Assembly (NCBI GenBank): GCA_015680685.1
Contig: MNCI01001310.1
Coordinates: 368,165 to 432,164 of the forward strand
Length of the DNA stretch: 64,000 bases
Direction: 5' to 3'
Source: Gnetum montanum
Lineage: Eukaryota; Streptophyta; Gnetopsida; Gnetales; Gnetaceae
Positions 44,161 to 57,049 of this stretch are shown here, piece after piece; position 1 is the first letter of the stretch, and every line of letters starts with the position of its first letter. The position numbers and the translations under genes are program-made. Below the pieces are notes generated by a model. It did not search any database. It saw only the letters and a list, made by a program, of their open reading frames with translations, and was not told the origin of the DNA.

Positions 44161-46042
44161 TATTTGTCCCTGGGCATATCCTCCTTTGTCCTTCCCTTGG
44201 CTACGTTCCTAGCTTGGCAAAAGACCTTCGACCTTAGGATTTCCTTTCAACATTACTTATGATCACCAAAGGATCATCATTAGTTTTGGTAAGTTTTCCT
44301 TTATAATTAACCCTTTTCAGATCCCTTGGTTAGCTTAAAATGTTAGCATTTAAGCATAAGGTGATGACAAGGTACTATTCCCAAGGCTAGGGGGTAACTA
44401 AAATCATCAAGCTATTCATATTCTTTTGATCAATTACTATTAATTACCATAATGTTTGAAAATAGGATGTTAGAAAAATTTCAAAAATTTCAAAAACGAC
44501 ATCCTTAGCCACCATGATTAAGGAGTGTAACTCTAGAAGAGCATAAGTTTTTAAACATGTAAAATCAAAGGCCTAATGCAAAAGCTGACAAAGAAATGTT
44601 GAATTTTAAAGGATATTATAATAGAAAAGTAGGAAAATTTAATTGAAATTAATGAGAAGTAGTCCCAAAAGCATGCATAAATTCAGAGAAGTCGTAATGA
44701 TGTCCTAGAAGATGTGAGTTTTAGTTCAAAGCTATGATCAACAAAAGTTATGCAAGTGCATCCTCCCCAAAGCAAGCTCCTGCCATCATGCCCTTGCATA
44801 ACCACTTCTATAGATGTTCATGGACACCTTGGAAGTTAAATGTAGACCATGCCTTTGTTTCAAACAATACACAACTACCATGGTTGGGATGTTTTACTAT
44901 AATATACAAAACCATTGGGCTCATAATTGCATGTAGTATTGAGGTGAAGAATGGGATAAGAGGGATTGCAAAGATTGGGATGTAAAGTACTTTACTATGT
45001 CCACAATAGGTTCCTATGTCAAATGTGATTAAAATGATCATCATACCTATCCATCCAAGTTTTAGACCAAGTCCATACCATGAACAATGACCTTGCATTG
45101 ATGTGTTCCTTCTTACCTACTATCATTAGTCCACAACAACCTCCTGGAATGATCATCACTCCAAAAAGAAAAGAAAAGAGATGAAGGAAGGAAAGGCCTT
45201 AGTTAGAGATGTGTCTGCAAGCATGGATAACATGTCTTTCTAGCCCCATAGCCAATGCTTGTAGCCCATTATTATGTCTAAGGGGTGTGCTTTGAATTCC
45301 CATTGTTTTTTTTATCTTGAATCAATGGGAACCACACCATGCAAGGACATAGCTTCCTATTTATTTGTCAACGAATGAATGATGATACATTCCTAGAGGA
45401 GTCATAAACCACATGAAGGAAATCAAGAAGAGAACCCAACAAATCCCCTTGAGATCACATACTTTGCCATTCCCACTTGGTCTTTTCCTCTTTCTTCAAG
45501 GCATCATGATCATAAATCAATTTTAGTTTAATATAAAAAGAACGATATTGTTTTCATGATAAAGACCTTCTATTTAGAAAACTGGAGGGATGGATGATGT
45601 GGTCTCATTACTTTAAACAAGTACTTACCCAATCAATTGGATAGCATAGAACAAAAACCCAACACATAGCATTGACTTCTGCATCATGATTCACAATATT
45701 ATTAACAGAAACATAAATGACATTCATAACACATAAAGAAAATGACTCAAGAAAAGAGAAAATTATAAAAAGAAAAATAACAAGAAATGAAAAACATAAT
45801 AAGAATTAGAAAATGTTGAAAGAAATAGGAAAATGATAAAAAATTGTAAAATAAAAAAGTGAAAAGCACTTATTAGATCTTGATTCAAGATGGGGCATCT
45901 CCCCCATGACTAAACTTGCGGGCGAGCATTTGGAAAATGGACCGTACATTCCCTTGGTTATATACCATAGTTTTTCCATTTATTATCTTTACTGATTTAA
46001 TCGTTCATGTGGTAGAACTCTAACATTGATGATAATCTTATT
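44161..46042 (-). other. Non-coding interior of element B-C
   Basis: Homologous to the region between integrase and the env-position ORF in copy D (60400-62230), for example CATGTCTTTCTAGCCCCATA and TCTAAGGGGTGTGCTTTGAATT. No coding sequence is visible. The pol deletion lies at its right edge. Confidence 0.5.
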
Positions 46043-47827
46043 TCAATCGTTGGAAGACATATCTTCAACTAGACTTGAAGGTATTTCCTTTTCAAAGGGT
46101 CCAAATGTGTTTTCTTCTTCGTCTTGATTTTTTATTTTCATTCCCAGGTCTCCGTTTTTAATATCTTCTTTCAATGTATAATTAGAGTGTAAGATGTTTG
46201 TGTCTAAGTTTTCTATTTGGTCCATTTTCTTAAGTCTAAAACTAATAATTGGATTAGTTACTTTCATGCATCTTTTAAACAATTTTTTATTCCCATTTTC
46301 AAGCCACTGGGTGTTTTTTGGTTTAGTGACTACTATGTAGACATGGTTTTGTTCACACACTTGTTCCTTAGCTTTGTTATGGGTTAGTATAGGGCTTTTG
46401 TTAATATTTTGAACTTCCAGCCTACAATTGCACCCTTTATCATTATTAGTGATGCATGAAGTTTTCTATCTCTCCACAGTGAAAGGTTCATCTTTTACAT
46501 CATGTGTTGGAGTAGTGATGGTTGTTAAATTTTGTGTATGATTAGGAGACATTGTTCTAGTGAGGAAGGGTGTTGCACCAGATGGGCCTTGTGCTGGTTT
46601 TAATGAGCTAGTAGGTCTATGAGTTTTGTGCTCATGTGTGGGAATTATCCTAAAGAAAGGATGTTTTCAAGGTTATGGTTAAGATTTACTATCATTATCA
46701 TTTACATGTATGTTCATAGCATAAGTGACATTCTTTCATTGATATTGTGGTGTCAATCCTTCCTGTGTTATTGATGGTCACATATGATGGAGGGATGTAT
46801 GAGAATATTGAGGATGTGACAAGGAATAAGAGGTATGAGATGGTGATCCAATAGGAGATGTTGTGGGTTGATGATATTTGGGAGAGTGCTAATAGTAATT
46901 TGAGGTAGAGGAAGTAGAACCATTTGGAGGAATAGGTTGTTGAACATAGTAGTCATAAGGGTTCGACTAGCAATAAGGGTATTGCTGGCTCGATGATTGC
47001 ATCCTCCACAATTGTGAGTTTTACCATTGTGGTTAATAGTAGTTTTGAGGCTAATAAGAAGTCCCACAAGGATAGTATAGTTGGTTGTAGGACTATCTAT
47101 AATTACCTTGTGAGTGAGGTAATTTCCTAGGCATTTGTTTTTGTATGAACTTGGGATTCAAAGCAAAAGGCCCATACTTATGTAGATGTAACATAACTAG
47201 GCAATAGCCTTTTGAATGGTCATATTAGCAGATGTCACATCCATCATCCTCTTTTGTGGTTAAGTCTATAATCTCTTCTCCTATAGCTATTTTCCCTTTT
47301 TGCTTCCAAGTGTTTCTACCTATTTCTTGGTTTTTTTCCTCCTCTTGTTTTAATCACTTGCTTCTTTTTTTGTTACCCTTTCCTCTATGGTTTTCATGTA
47401 GGTTGTAACTTTTTCATTCACCAACTTCTACATCTTATCTATCCTTGCTTCAAGCTTAGCAATATACTTTTGTATTGGCAAGGTTTTTTCTGAAATCACC
47501 TCATTAAGAGTTGTTTCTTTTTCCTCATCATAGATATGGATCTCCTTCTTTTGAAGAGTTGGATTCCAATTATATTCCTCTACATTCTCTTATTTACATA
47601 GCTCTCCCTCTTTTTTATTCCACCTGTTCAACTAGCCTTTGTATCTGATAGACTTTCAATTTGGATAACCAACAATGGGCATAAATCCCAAGGGTCTCTC
47701 TTGTTTTATTACGAAGCCCATCTATGATGTGGAGAAGCTACTCTTTGTGAGAAAAACCATGGCCTAGACATCTATGTAGTAGAGAATAGTATTTTTCCAA
47801 GGCCACATCCAAGGATTCATGTTTTTC
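46043..47827 (-). pseudogene. Gag-protease junction fragments of element B-C
   Basis: The minus strand holds short open pieces (46043-46360, 46768-47067) without a clear domain. The stretch near 46430 (CAATTGCACCCTTTATCAT) matches 53325 in copy F, just before its protease. Confidence 0.4.
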
Positions 47828-48073
47828 TTACTTCCATCCTTGGATTTGTTTTCTCAAGTTGGACACTCTTGTATAGGTTTGGTATATTTTGTTGAAGATT
47901 TCCAACATTGTGGATGATTGGTGGATGGAATCTAGTTCCAACAATCTATACCAACTTTCAAGTTTGTCTATTAGTGTCCTAGGAAAGAGCTTAAGCTTTT
48001 GCCACTTACTTTCAATATTTTGCAAGGTGCAGTCTTCATGGAAGGCTTGTAAATGATGTTGTGGAAAAGACAT
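47640..48073 (-). pseudogene. Gag fragment of element B-C
   Basis: From an ATG at 48073 the minus strand reads HHLQAFHEDCTLQNIESKW, KLKLFPRTLIDKLESWYRLL and IFNKIYQTYTRVSNLRKQI, then after a frame change YYSLLHRCLGHGF. This follows Athila-type gag (LKLFP.SL...A..W, F...F......R..I, CP.HG). It starts 130 bp from the primer-binding site. Confidence 0.65.
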
Positions 48074-48183
48074 GGTTTTATTTGATAATGTGTGTGACTT
48101 AAAATATTAATATTTTCTAAAAAATAAATCATTAATACTTTAATAGCAACCATTTATGATATAACTAATCTAAATAACTAGTA

Positions 48184-48205
48184 CCATTCCCAGCAATGAC
48201 ATCAA
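48184..48205 (-). promoter_or_regulatory. Primer-binding site, tRNA-Asp type
   Basis: The minus strand next to the LTR reads TTGATGTCATTGCTGGGAAT. Compared with TTGGCGCCGTTGCCGGGGAT, the tRNA-Asp complement used by many plant Ty3 elements, every difference is a C/T or G/A transition, the mark of methylated-cytosine decay. Confidence 0.6.
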
Positions 48206-49197
48206 TGATGAGCAGCGGGTACCCCCTACGCTCAACCATACAAATCACAATTGTTCACGCACAATCTAGTCAAATTCTGTGGATGGGACTAGTGTGGCAT
48301 CAATATTGTTAAGCATTGATCAAATGATGCTTTCTTCTCACTTGGACTAGTGGTAGCTTTGTCACGTATGGTTCAGTCCAAGGTGAGACATATGATAGTT
48401 GATGTTTTTTTAGCCTTATGGTAATCTTAACAATAATAGAAAAATTAATTATTTAATCTAACTAACAAAAAAAAGGTAAATTCTAAACTAGCCTAAGGAT
48501 GATGAGTATTTGCTCCTAGCTTTCCATACACATTCTGAACCCACGTATCCACTACTAGGATTACCAAGCATTATGCTACTAGGCAAGCCAAGTAATAATG
48601 TTGTTGGGATTACCAAGTGAATATGTGTTTATGCTTGAAACTGGTCACACTCATTCCACCGATTGATTAATATGTGTGTAAATGTAATTATTAACTAAGT
48701 ACATGAAGAGTAAATTGCATGGAAAGTAAATTTAATCTAAGTCAAAGTGATGCAATGAATGTGAATTAATCTTGATCTTATTGCCATTCATGGAATGTAC
48801 CTAAGTACAATGCCACTTGCATAAGATGTTATACAACTGATTCAAATTCATACTGCAGGCACTTACTGATTATTTCCTAAGATCATGAAATGAAATTAAA
48901 AGAGTCTAGCTACAAAATAATTGAAAGGTGCCAAATACACGATGGGTGCTTGCATATTTATAGGTGAAGATAGACACTAGGTCAACTCATATACATCAAC
49001 TCATGTGTCAATAGGGATGTGTCAATAGGGCTGCATCAACATAGCTAAGTTGTAGCAAATGCGTTATCACATATGTGATGTAGCATCTACGATGTAGCGG
49101 CCAACTAAGATGCACCAATAGGGATGCTACAACATAGATGCGATGTAGCATCAATGATATAACATTTGCGATATCTCAACTAACTGATGATTCATCA
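48206..49197 (-). repeat. 5' LTR of element B-C
   Basis: 992 bp, the mate of 41899-42884, with ends TGATGAG...TTCATCA. A TATA-like TATAAATATG on the minus strand is at about 48953-48964. Confidence 0.8.
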
Positions 49198-50144
49198 CTT
49201 ACTACGTAAAGGAGGAGGGTTGGCGTTAGGTTAGAAGCCAACTATAAAACCTTTTCAAATCTCATGGATGACTTCTTTTTAGATTTTTCAAATGCTAGGG
49301 AATTCCCAAATGTGATGTGCAGCATTCATAAGATCCATTTGCTATGGAAAATGAGCAAGGGCTTACTAAAACATCATCCAGAATTAATTGGCAACGTTGT
49401 TATTTGGATGTTGTAAAAAGTAGATAAGGGTTCCCACATTAGGGATGGGTGTGGGTAAAGAAGCCTATCTTATAGGGTATTGAAAGTTAAGCTGTAAAAA
49501 AGATGCATGAACATCAAATTAGCATGATATAAATGTGAATTCCTTGATGAATTTTGAATGTTGTTAGAAGAGATAAATTACATGATATAGATATTAGAGA
49601 ATTACTATTCCAGTAAAGCCACTGAAAGGAAGACCAAAGAAGACACATCATAGGAATCACTATTCTAAGAAATCCACTAAAAGAAAGAACAAAGAATACA
49701 TGAGGAAGAACAATTGAAAATGATTTGAAGAAACTACAAATAAACAAAGATCTAGCTATTCATATAGACAAATGACCAAAAAGAACTCATGTAGCTGATC
49801 TTATTTTGTTGGGACAAGGCTAGGATAATGATGACTTCTAAGTATAAGGGTTTTCTAAGTAGCTTTATTTTCTTATGTACTTGATGATTTAGATAAGATA
49901 TGTAATATGAAATAAGGATAAACTTATTTAATTAAGGAAATTTCTAACATTAATATAATATGGGTAAGAATTACCTAGACTGATGTACACTTGGTTTTCC
50001 AAAGATTTTCACAATTGATGAACCTTTTTGACATGTGGTTCATCTTGGACATGATTAGTATTTGTGATTCTTTTTGGATCGTGACTCCATGGTTCACCAT
50101 TAATTATAGTCAGCCCTTGATTTTAATTGGCTCTTGGGTCGTGG
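49198..50144. other. Spacer with a SINE tail
   Basis: No gene is supported. At 49733-49836 the sequence repeats the 3' half of the SINE-like copy at 941-1084, without its tRNA-like head. Confidence 0.45.
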
Positions 50145-50430
50145 TTTACTCTAATACCAATTGTGACATCCCATTCTTAGATGTCATGACAAATGTCAAA
50201 TATACGTAATATTCAACATTATGTATAAAGAAACTAACTAGGAAAATATAGAAGAAAATGAAAAGAATGTTTTATTAATGTAGAAAAGTATATCTAGGTC
50301 ATGCTATGAGGGTTCTTTGGGGTTATCTTCCTTTAGCATCTATCCCTTAAAGACAATTTAGGATTACCATCATGGTTAAGCCTATATCCATCCAAAAGCG
50401 ATGGCCAGTCACCTTGTTAGCCTACTTCAC
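50145..50430 (-). repeat. LTR end and initiator-Met primer site remnant
   Basis: The minus strand reads GGATGTCACA, one base, then TTGGTATTAGAGTAAA (50145-50160), an LTR 3' end followed by an initiator-Met-type primer site. The LTR would start at 50162 and end before about 50430, where copy F integrase sequence is recognisable. The interior to the left is not identifiable, so this is a truncated insertion. Confidence 0.4.
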
Positions 50431-50439
50431 TTGGCACTT

Positions 50440-51340
50440 ATTACTTACCTTTATAGGTTTTGCAACTCCATGCTAACATAACCTCTAAAATTCTAGTTAA
50501 AATTCTAGCCTTCAAATCCTAGTGTCATATTGTTTTTGATGTATGTCTTGTGGACCTCATTCATCATGAGTGCTATCCTACAATTTTCATCTAGCACCAT
50601 TGAGGTTCATAAGATATTATGCTAGGCTAATATCAATGTCAACCTCACAAGTAGTATTTAGTGTAAGAGTTAGAAGTTTCGGTAATTTGCTATATAAGAA
50701 TTCATAAGGAAAATAGTCTATAGGAAGTTTCTAGGTGGAGTGATAAGGCCATAAGGCATCATTGAATTTAATTTTCCTAGTAATAAATCATGCAGTCTCC
50801 CTATTTCTTACTCCATCCTAACCATTAGCTTGAGAATGGTAAGATGCAATAAGGTTGTAGTCCACCCCTAAGTGTCTCGTTAACTTTTTAAAGATAACAC
50901 TTGTAAAATGGGAACCATTATTAGAAATAAATGCCCTTGTCATACCAAACCAATTTACCATCTACTACTAAAAGAATCTTACAACTATTATTGCAATGTA
51001 ATAATTCAATACTATAGGTTTTTCCTATTTCATATAATAATTCACAATAACAATAATGTAGCACTTCTCGTTAGACATGGGTGTGATGGTAGCCCATGAT
51101 ATTAATTCTTCACAAGTCAAATGGCTCTAATAATTGGATCCATTATTGAGTACCCTCAAGCCTTATAATCATCCTACCATTGTGTTGATATATTTTGCAG
51201 GAATAGATAAATTATGGATCCTTGAAGATTGTTAGTTAAACTTATCCTACCTTGAGGATTTTGATGGCCATTTTTCTCCAAGCATAGTGATCTCTAAAAG
51301 ATCCCTTGTAAGCATCCTAGAAAATCCTTAGTTGGTATTC
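50440..51340 (-). pseudogene. Integrase of Athila-like copy F
   Basis: It aligns collinearly with 62371-63260 of copy D (for example GTCTATAGGAAGTTTCTAGG with GTCTATAAGAAGTTTCCATG, and TCTAGCACCATTGAGG with TCTAGCACATTCAGG). The zinc-binding side lies at 51170-51340. Stops are frequent. Confidence 0.6.
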
Positions 51341-51519
51341 TTCTAGTACACAAATTCTATAAAGGTTTTCCTTTATCTCCATATAATGTTTAACCTGATG
51401 TAGGAATTGTTATTTCCTACATGTGTATTAAAGTCTAATTATATAGAATGTAAGCATAGTTGCTTTTATAAATAACAATTTATCATGAAACTAATTAAAG
51501 AGTAGTTCCTCATCAACTT

Positions 51520-51950
51520 TATTATTCCATTGTAATTGAGACAAGTAATCTGCTACAATAGTCTTAGTCCCCTTCCTCTCTCTATCAATCATGATTATGT
51601 CAAACTTCTATAAAATTACCAAACATCATATAATATGAGGACTAACAATTGGCTTATTCATAAGGAATTGAATTACACTATGATTATTGTGTAAAAAATT
51701 AGATATCCAAGCACATACATCCATATTTTATCTAAAGCATACACCATGGCCATGAGTTCTTTTTCCATGATGGTATAGTTCAACTACATACTTGTGATAC
51801 TTTTGCTCATGCAATAAATGTAGTATGAACATTTTCATTCATCCAATTACATGAGCATGACTCCCAAGAAAACTTTGGATGCATCAATCATAATATGGAA
51901 TGGCTTGGACCAATCAAGAGTTTATAAAATTGAGGTTTTTACAAGCTTTT
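51520..51950 (-). pseudogene. RNase H of Athila-like copy F
   Basis: This matches the RNase H region of copy D (63650-64000) word by word at the DNA level, for example GAGGACTAACAATTGGCTTATTCAT with GAGGGCTCACCATTGGCTTGTTCAT. On the minus strand the sequence includes the DASK-like start (51885-51900) of the domain. Many stops. Confidence 0.6.
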
Positions 51951-51959
51951 GTTTTAGAA

Positions 51960-52870
51960 GTTTGAATGCATGATCATATTTCTTAGTCCACTTAAATCCT
52001 ACATCCTTTTTCATTAGTTCTACTAGTGGTTTAGCAATTTTGGAGAAGTTTTCTATGAATCTCCTAGTAGCTTGTGTGTCCAAGAAAGGATATAACATCT
52101 TTCATCCTTACAATCTTTGTGTTTTTCCTTGGATTACTCTTATCTTTACATGATCCACCTCTATCTCTTTCTTTGACACTCAATGCCCTAGGACAATACC
52201 CTCCTAAATCATTAGATGGTCTTTTGTCCAATTAAGCTTAAGATTGATTTTCTCACATCATTTTAACACTTGTTCTAAATGGTCCAGTGCTTGCTTAAAA
52301 TAAAAGCCATAGGTGGAGAAGTCATACATGAAAAATTTTATGTCATTGTCAATTTGTTGTTGAAAGATATTAAGGACTAGATGTTCAAATGTGGTAGGAG
52401 CATTACACAAGCCAAAGAGTATCTTTTTGTAAGGAAGAGTCTCCCAAGGACTTGTGAATGTAGTTTTGTCTTAATCTTCCAAGGCTATTTAAATTTGATT
52501 ATAGTTACTATATCCATCTAGGAAGCTACAATACTTGTAACCTATAATTTTGTTCAATACTTGGTTAACAAATGGCAATAGAAAATGACCTTTGAAAGTT
52601 ACTAAATTCAATATCCTAAAGTCAATACAGATCCTTAACTGGTCTTCTTTCTTTGACATAATGATAGGTGGACTTATCCACTTGCTATCTAGTATAGAGT
52701 AGATGAATCTAGCTTTTAGAAGTTTTTCAATCTCCTTTATAATAACTTACTTTAATTTTGAATTCAACCTATGTTATGGCTATCATTTGGGCTTAATGGC
52801 TAGATCAATATAGATTCTATGCTGATGTATGTAAGGATCAATCCATGTTATTTCATCATATGATCAAGCA
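51960..52870 (-). pseudogene. Reverse transcriptase of Athila-like copy F
   Basis: The minus strand reads DQLRICIDFRILNLVTFKGH, YCSFLDGYSNYNQI, DKTTFTSPWETLPYKKI, FGLCNAPTTFEHLVLNIF and FFMYDFSTYGFYFKQALDHL. FGLCNAPTTF and the DF..YG block are characteristic of Athila. The catalytic DD is MYDF (one Asp lost). Stops interrupt it. Confidence 0.75.
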
Positions 52871-53068
52871 AAGGCTAATGGCTATTTTTTAATGATCTCT
52901 AATAACTTTTGCTTTTTTTCTCATATGATCTAGGCATTTACAATTACTAATTTACTATTTTTCAAGAATAAATATTTTAGAAATTCCAGTATTATTTAGA
53001 GTTTGATGGACTTCACTTTAGTTGTTTCAAAAATCCCTAATTTTTCCTAGCTTGTATCTTATTCTTAT

Positions 53069-53089
53069 CTTTTTTTTTTTTTTTTTTTN
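53069..53089. repeat. T homopolymer ending in N
   Basis: A run of about 18-19 T directly before a single N at 53089, probably an unresolved homopolymer or a contig end. Confidence 0.6.
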
Positions 53090-53419
53090 AAAGTTGTCAT
53101 TTTATTTGTTCCATCTCAGTTAATTCACCGATGTAAGCACTTGTTAGGACTTCATAAGGTTTCATGCACATGGTATACTTGTAGCTTTTATGCATTATCA
53201 ACCATTGGATACCATATACTTTGTGGTTGTGACATACAGATACTTCTGCACACATTAATTCTTCACATGATTTGCATACTATGATGATTCTTTGTTTAAC
53301 TATCCAAATTCTCTACATGCAATTGCACCCTTTATCATATTATATATGATGCATGGAATATTCTTCTTCTTTATAATTCCATGTTTAGTTTCCTTGGAAA
53401 TTTTCAAGAATAAGACCCT

Positions 53420-53650
53420 AATTCATAGCTTAACATCAATGTTACTTAACCAAGCTTTTTCCATGATGATGGATACCTCTTCCTTGTAGTTGTCCACATG
53501 GATCATAAGGAAATTAGTAGAATATGAGCACCCACTAATGATGATTACAATGTCTTTCACCAATTTTGAGGAAATTGTCATAGAATAATTAACAAGCTCT
53601 AGCCTAATGTTGCATTTCTTTAAAAGAGGTAGGTTTTACACTTTGTATAT
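53420..53650 (-). pseudogene. Protease of Athila-like copy F
   Basis: The minus strand reads LVKDIVIIISGCSYSTNFLM and, a few codons later, IIMEKAWLSNIDVKL. This follows the Athila protease pattern G.V.DV.V.V....Y..DFLV, LILGRPWLATA. The LGRPW is altered to MEKAW and the DxGAS part is not readable. Confidence 0.5.
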
Positions 53651-54639
53651 TTCTTATTAGATTGATTTAGCTCAAAAGGTTAAATCTAATAAAGCCATGC
53701 ATGGTATATCACCTATAATATGAAGATAGATAAGGGGACTTTCTAGATTAATTCTCCTTTTAAAAAGGTTTCATATCTTAATCTAATCAATAATAATATG
53801 GGTTAACATAATAATTTGGACATTTTTGATGCTTTGATTTGAAGATAGCTTGGAATACATCTGGAAGCATGTAGCTATGGGGTCCATACCCATGGATGAT
53901 CATGTAGGTTTGGGTGGACTAGTAGGTTTGAAAATTAACATTTATTGGGGCTTGCACTCATAATTTCTTTAGTTGTTATCCACTTGCACGTTCATAGCTC
54001 TAGTAACATTCCATTATTACAACTATGGAAGCATCTCACCTTGCATTTATGCATCAGGTGGTAATGCATTAGGAGTATGAGGCTGTGAGTGCTATGGTAG
54101 ATGAGTAGTATACAAGGATGATTTGGTTCATAGAGTAGTAGATCTATGATATTTTGAAGGATAATAGTGGTAAGCAAAGACATGAGTGGTAGAATCACTT
54201 GGAGACATACACTGTTAGACATAATAATCATAAGGGTTAAATTACCTCTAGAGATATTACTACCTTGGTGGTGGTATCCCCCATGACTATGCATTTTGGC
54301 ATTGATGCTAATAGTAGTCCTAAGGTTGAGATGGAACCCCAATATGATATTATTATTATGGTTGATACAGCTACATGTAGTTGCCTTGTGTGTAAGACAA
54401 CCTCCTAGGTTTTTACCCTTTGGTAAATTTTGGGTTTAAGGCATAAATCCTAGATTCCTGAAGATGTGATATAGCTAGGTAACATCATTTGGAATGCTTG
54501 TACTAGCATATGTTACATACTTCATCATATAAATCAAACTTTGCAACTCTCTCCACTTTAGCTACTTTTCCTTTATGGTAGTAATAGTTTCTACCAATGC
54601 CCTTGTTCTTTTTCTTTTTCTTTTTAATCTTTGATTCTA

Positions 54640-55345
54640 CCTTACTTCATTCTTTCCTCTATGATCTTAAGTGCTGATTGAATTTTCTTATTAATTGGAT
54701 TCCACATTTTGTCAAATTTGACTGATATTTTAATGATATATTTTTGTATTGACAAAGTCTTCCATTGAACCACTTTCTTCATATATGTCTCCTCATCTTG
54801 CTTACAAAGATGAACCTTCTTCTTATGGAAAGAAGGATCTCTAGTATACTTCTTAGCATTCTCTCACTTCTTCAATTCTCCTTCTCTCTTTGCTACCTAA
54901 TTAATCAACCTTTAAATCTAATGGACTAGTATCTCCAAAAGTCTTCCTTAAGCATAGATCCCAAGAGTTTTCCTTTTCTTGCTTCTGAGTCGACTATGAT
55001 GTGGTATAGTTGCTCACTTTGAGAGAGGTTATGGCCAGGGCATCTATCTAGCAATGAGTAATATCTACCCAAGTTTGCATTAATGAACCCATGATATCTT
55101 TGTCTCTAATCTTGAATTTTCTATCTCAGATTAGACACTTTGAAGTATGTCTCATATTTGTCATTTATGATCTCTAACATCGTACTCTAACTTCAAATTG
55201 ATTCTGATTCCAAGGACTAGTATCAAAGTTCTTCTTTCTTGATGAGTGTCATCAGAAATAACTTGAAGTTTACCATTCATTCTCTATTTTTTGCAAGCCA
55301 CAATCATCATGAAAGGCTTCCAGATGATGCTACAGATTAACATTA
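54640..55345 (-). pseudogene. Gag of Athila-like copy F
   Basis: The minus strand reads GRYYSLLDRCPGHNLSQSE near 55000-55060, like the CPHHG block of Athila gag, and matches 47640-48073 of element B-C, including GCAAGCCACAATCATCATGAAAGG beside its GCAAGGTGCAGTCTTCATGGAAGG. Broken throughout. Confidence 0.55.
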
Positions 55346-55445
55346 TAGCCTTCCTTCAACTTACAGATGTTGTTCATGTCCAAACACTTGATCTAGATAT
55401 CCTTTTGATGCTTGATAAAAATGTAGACTACCACTATGATGTTAA

Positions 55446-55838
55446 TCATCTTTTGAGTAGCGAGAAAGGGTTCATCATAATCATCACTATCTTCTTGGTC
55501 TCTATTATGATCATGCTTTCTTCTATGTTGCTTGTTCTACCTTCTTTCAACTCTATTCTTTGCTTTTGAGTTTCATCTACCATCTTTTTCTCTATCTCTG
55601 CAATGGTCTCTCTAGTCATCTCTACCAAATTATCCACCATTACCCCTTCCTTCTTGGTCATGTTCATGTTCATTAGAGCTTTAAAATGATGAATATGAGA
55701 ATGATGAAGAATGAAGAGAGCTTTTCTTCTATGACCTCTTTGGTTATCTATGGTTGTCCTATTGAAAGATCTAGGCATGGAGGTCCTCCTTATGTTGTAT
55801 CTTGCTCTTCCTTTTCCTTGATTGCTAGTCAAGGCCAA
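55446..55838 (-). pseudogene. Unidentified charged ORF
   Basis: An open frame of 130 codons, rich in Met, Arg, Lys and Glu, with a likely helical segment MTRETIAEIEKKMVDETQ and a basic start GKGRARYNIRRTSMPRSF. It lies just upstream of gag of copy F. It could be the N-terminus of a gag from another element. No family recognised. Confidence 0.35.
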
Positions 55839-56152
55839 ATGTAATCAAAGATTTATAAGATCATTTGTGGCAAGGGATGGATAATTTTGATAATGTAGTC
55901 TATCATGTTGGTAATCAATATCTTTCTTTTTGAATTGTGATGTTAATAAAATGGTGGTTCCCTTTAATTTGATGACTTCATGTTGTTCATAGATAGATCC
56001 TTTCGCAATTGGGCTTCAATGGATTAATAGGACCTAGACATCTCATTAACCACCTTGTAATCACTAGTAGTTTCTTCAAGTTATACTTTCATCAATGTTG
56101 TCATAAGCATCGATGGATTTGAATAATCAAGTAAAAACACAATGTTATCTTT

Positions 56153-57049
56153 TGATGAGCGATGAATACCCCTATGCTCAACCATACAAATCACTAAGCA
56201 TTCACATGCGATCTGGTCAAATTCTGTGGATTCTATGTCTTCTAGTACACTAGTCTCTAGGAAGTGAACTTACCCTAACAATCATTTGTTATCTTTCCAA
56301 TTACACTTATGATGTACAAAGATATGGTTAAGTGTAATTGAGACATATAACTTTTATTATTTTTATGTTTTACATTTTGAGTGCTTAAAATAAAGGATGA
56401 AAAGAATGAAGTAATTTAATTACTAATTTAACTTAACTAACTAACCTAACTAATCCTAACATAAGCATATGGTTCCACTTTCCATACTCATCTTGAACAC
56501 GTATGATGTTGCTAGGTTACCAAATGTCAAGCATTACTAGGCTTACCAAGCGTCATGCGCATGTTCGAAGTGGTCGTACTTATGTGCTTCATTAATTGCT
56601 ATTTAACCTAGCTAGCTTAGTTTAGCTTAATTAGCTTAACTTACTTAAAAGCATTAAATAAAATTACTAAAAACATTAAATGCATGAAGAAAATATTTAA
56701 TCTAGCCAAAGTGCTATAAGGTTTATCAGAAAGCTTTTCTTTATTACTACACACACTACCGTGCTTAGGTAGAACAGTGCTTGAATAAAGATTTGTACAC
56801 TCAATGACTTCTACTGCGGGCACTTGGGAAAGATTCTAACTTTTAAATGATAAAACTGTAAGAGCTTTGCTACAACTATGAAAAGATGTGCCGTAAACAT
56901 GGTGGGTGAGCATGTATTTATAGAATTTATTGTGAAGCTATGTCAACAATGCCTCATAAACACAACAAATGCTACGTTGATGTGGCCTCGTCGATAGGGC
57001 AACACCACATTGACAGGGCCCATTGATGCAACACTTTAATGCTTCATCA
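56153..57049 (-). repeat. Athila-like LTR, copy D
   Basis: 897 bp with ends TGATGAG...TTCATCA, matching the LTRs of A, B and C. On its right is the shared polypurine side (TACCTCCACAAC), making it the 3' LTR of the element running to the window end. On its left, CACAATGTTATCTTT weakly resembles a decayed primer site, so it may also have been the 5' LTR of copy F. Confidence 0.7.

Larger units (their letters stand above)
41899..49197 (-). mobile_element. Athila-like element B-C, pol deleted
   Basis: LTRs at 41899-42884 and 48206-49197 flank an interior with a tRNA-Asp-type primer site, a gag fragment, pieces of the gag-protease junction and then, without reverse transcriptase, RNase H or integrase, the region that follows integrase in copy D. 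The pol genes are therefore deleted near 45890-46040. Flanks read GTTAC (41894-41898) and CTTAC (49198-49202), a target duplication with one change. A solo LTR is nested at 43009-43884. Confidence 0.75.

Noticed and set aside
45720-45870. A-rich tract as a LINE or processed-gene tail
   Set aside because: It is an A-rich, low-complexity stretch inside element B-C, without target duplications or an adjoining coding region.
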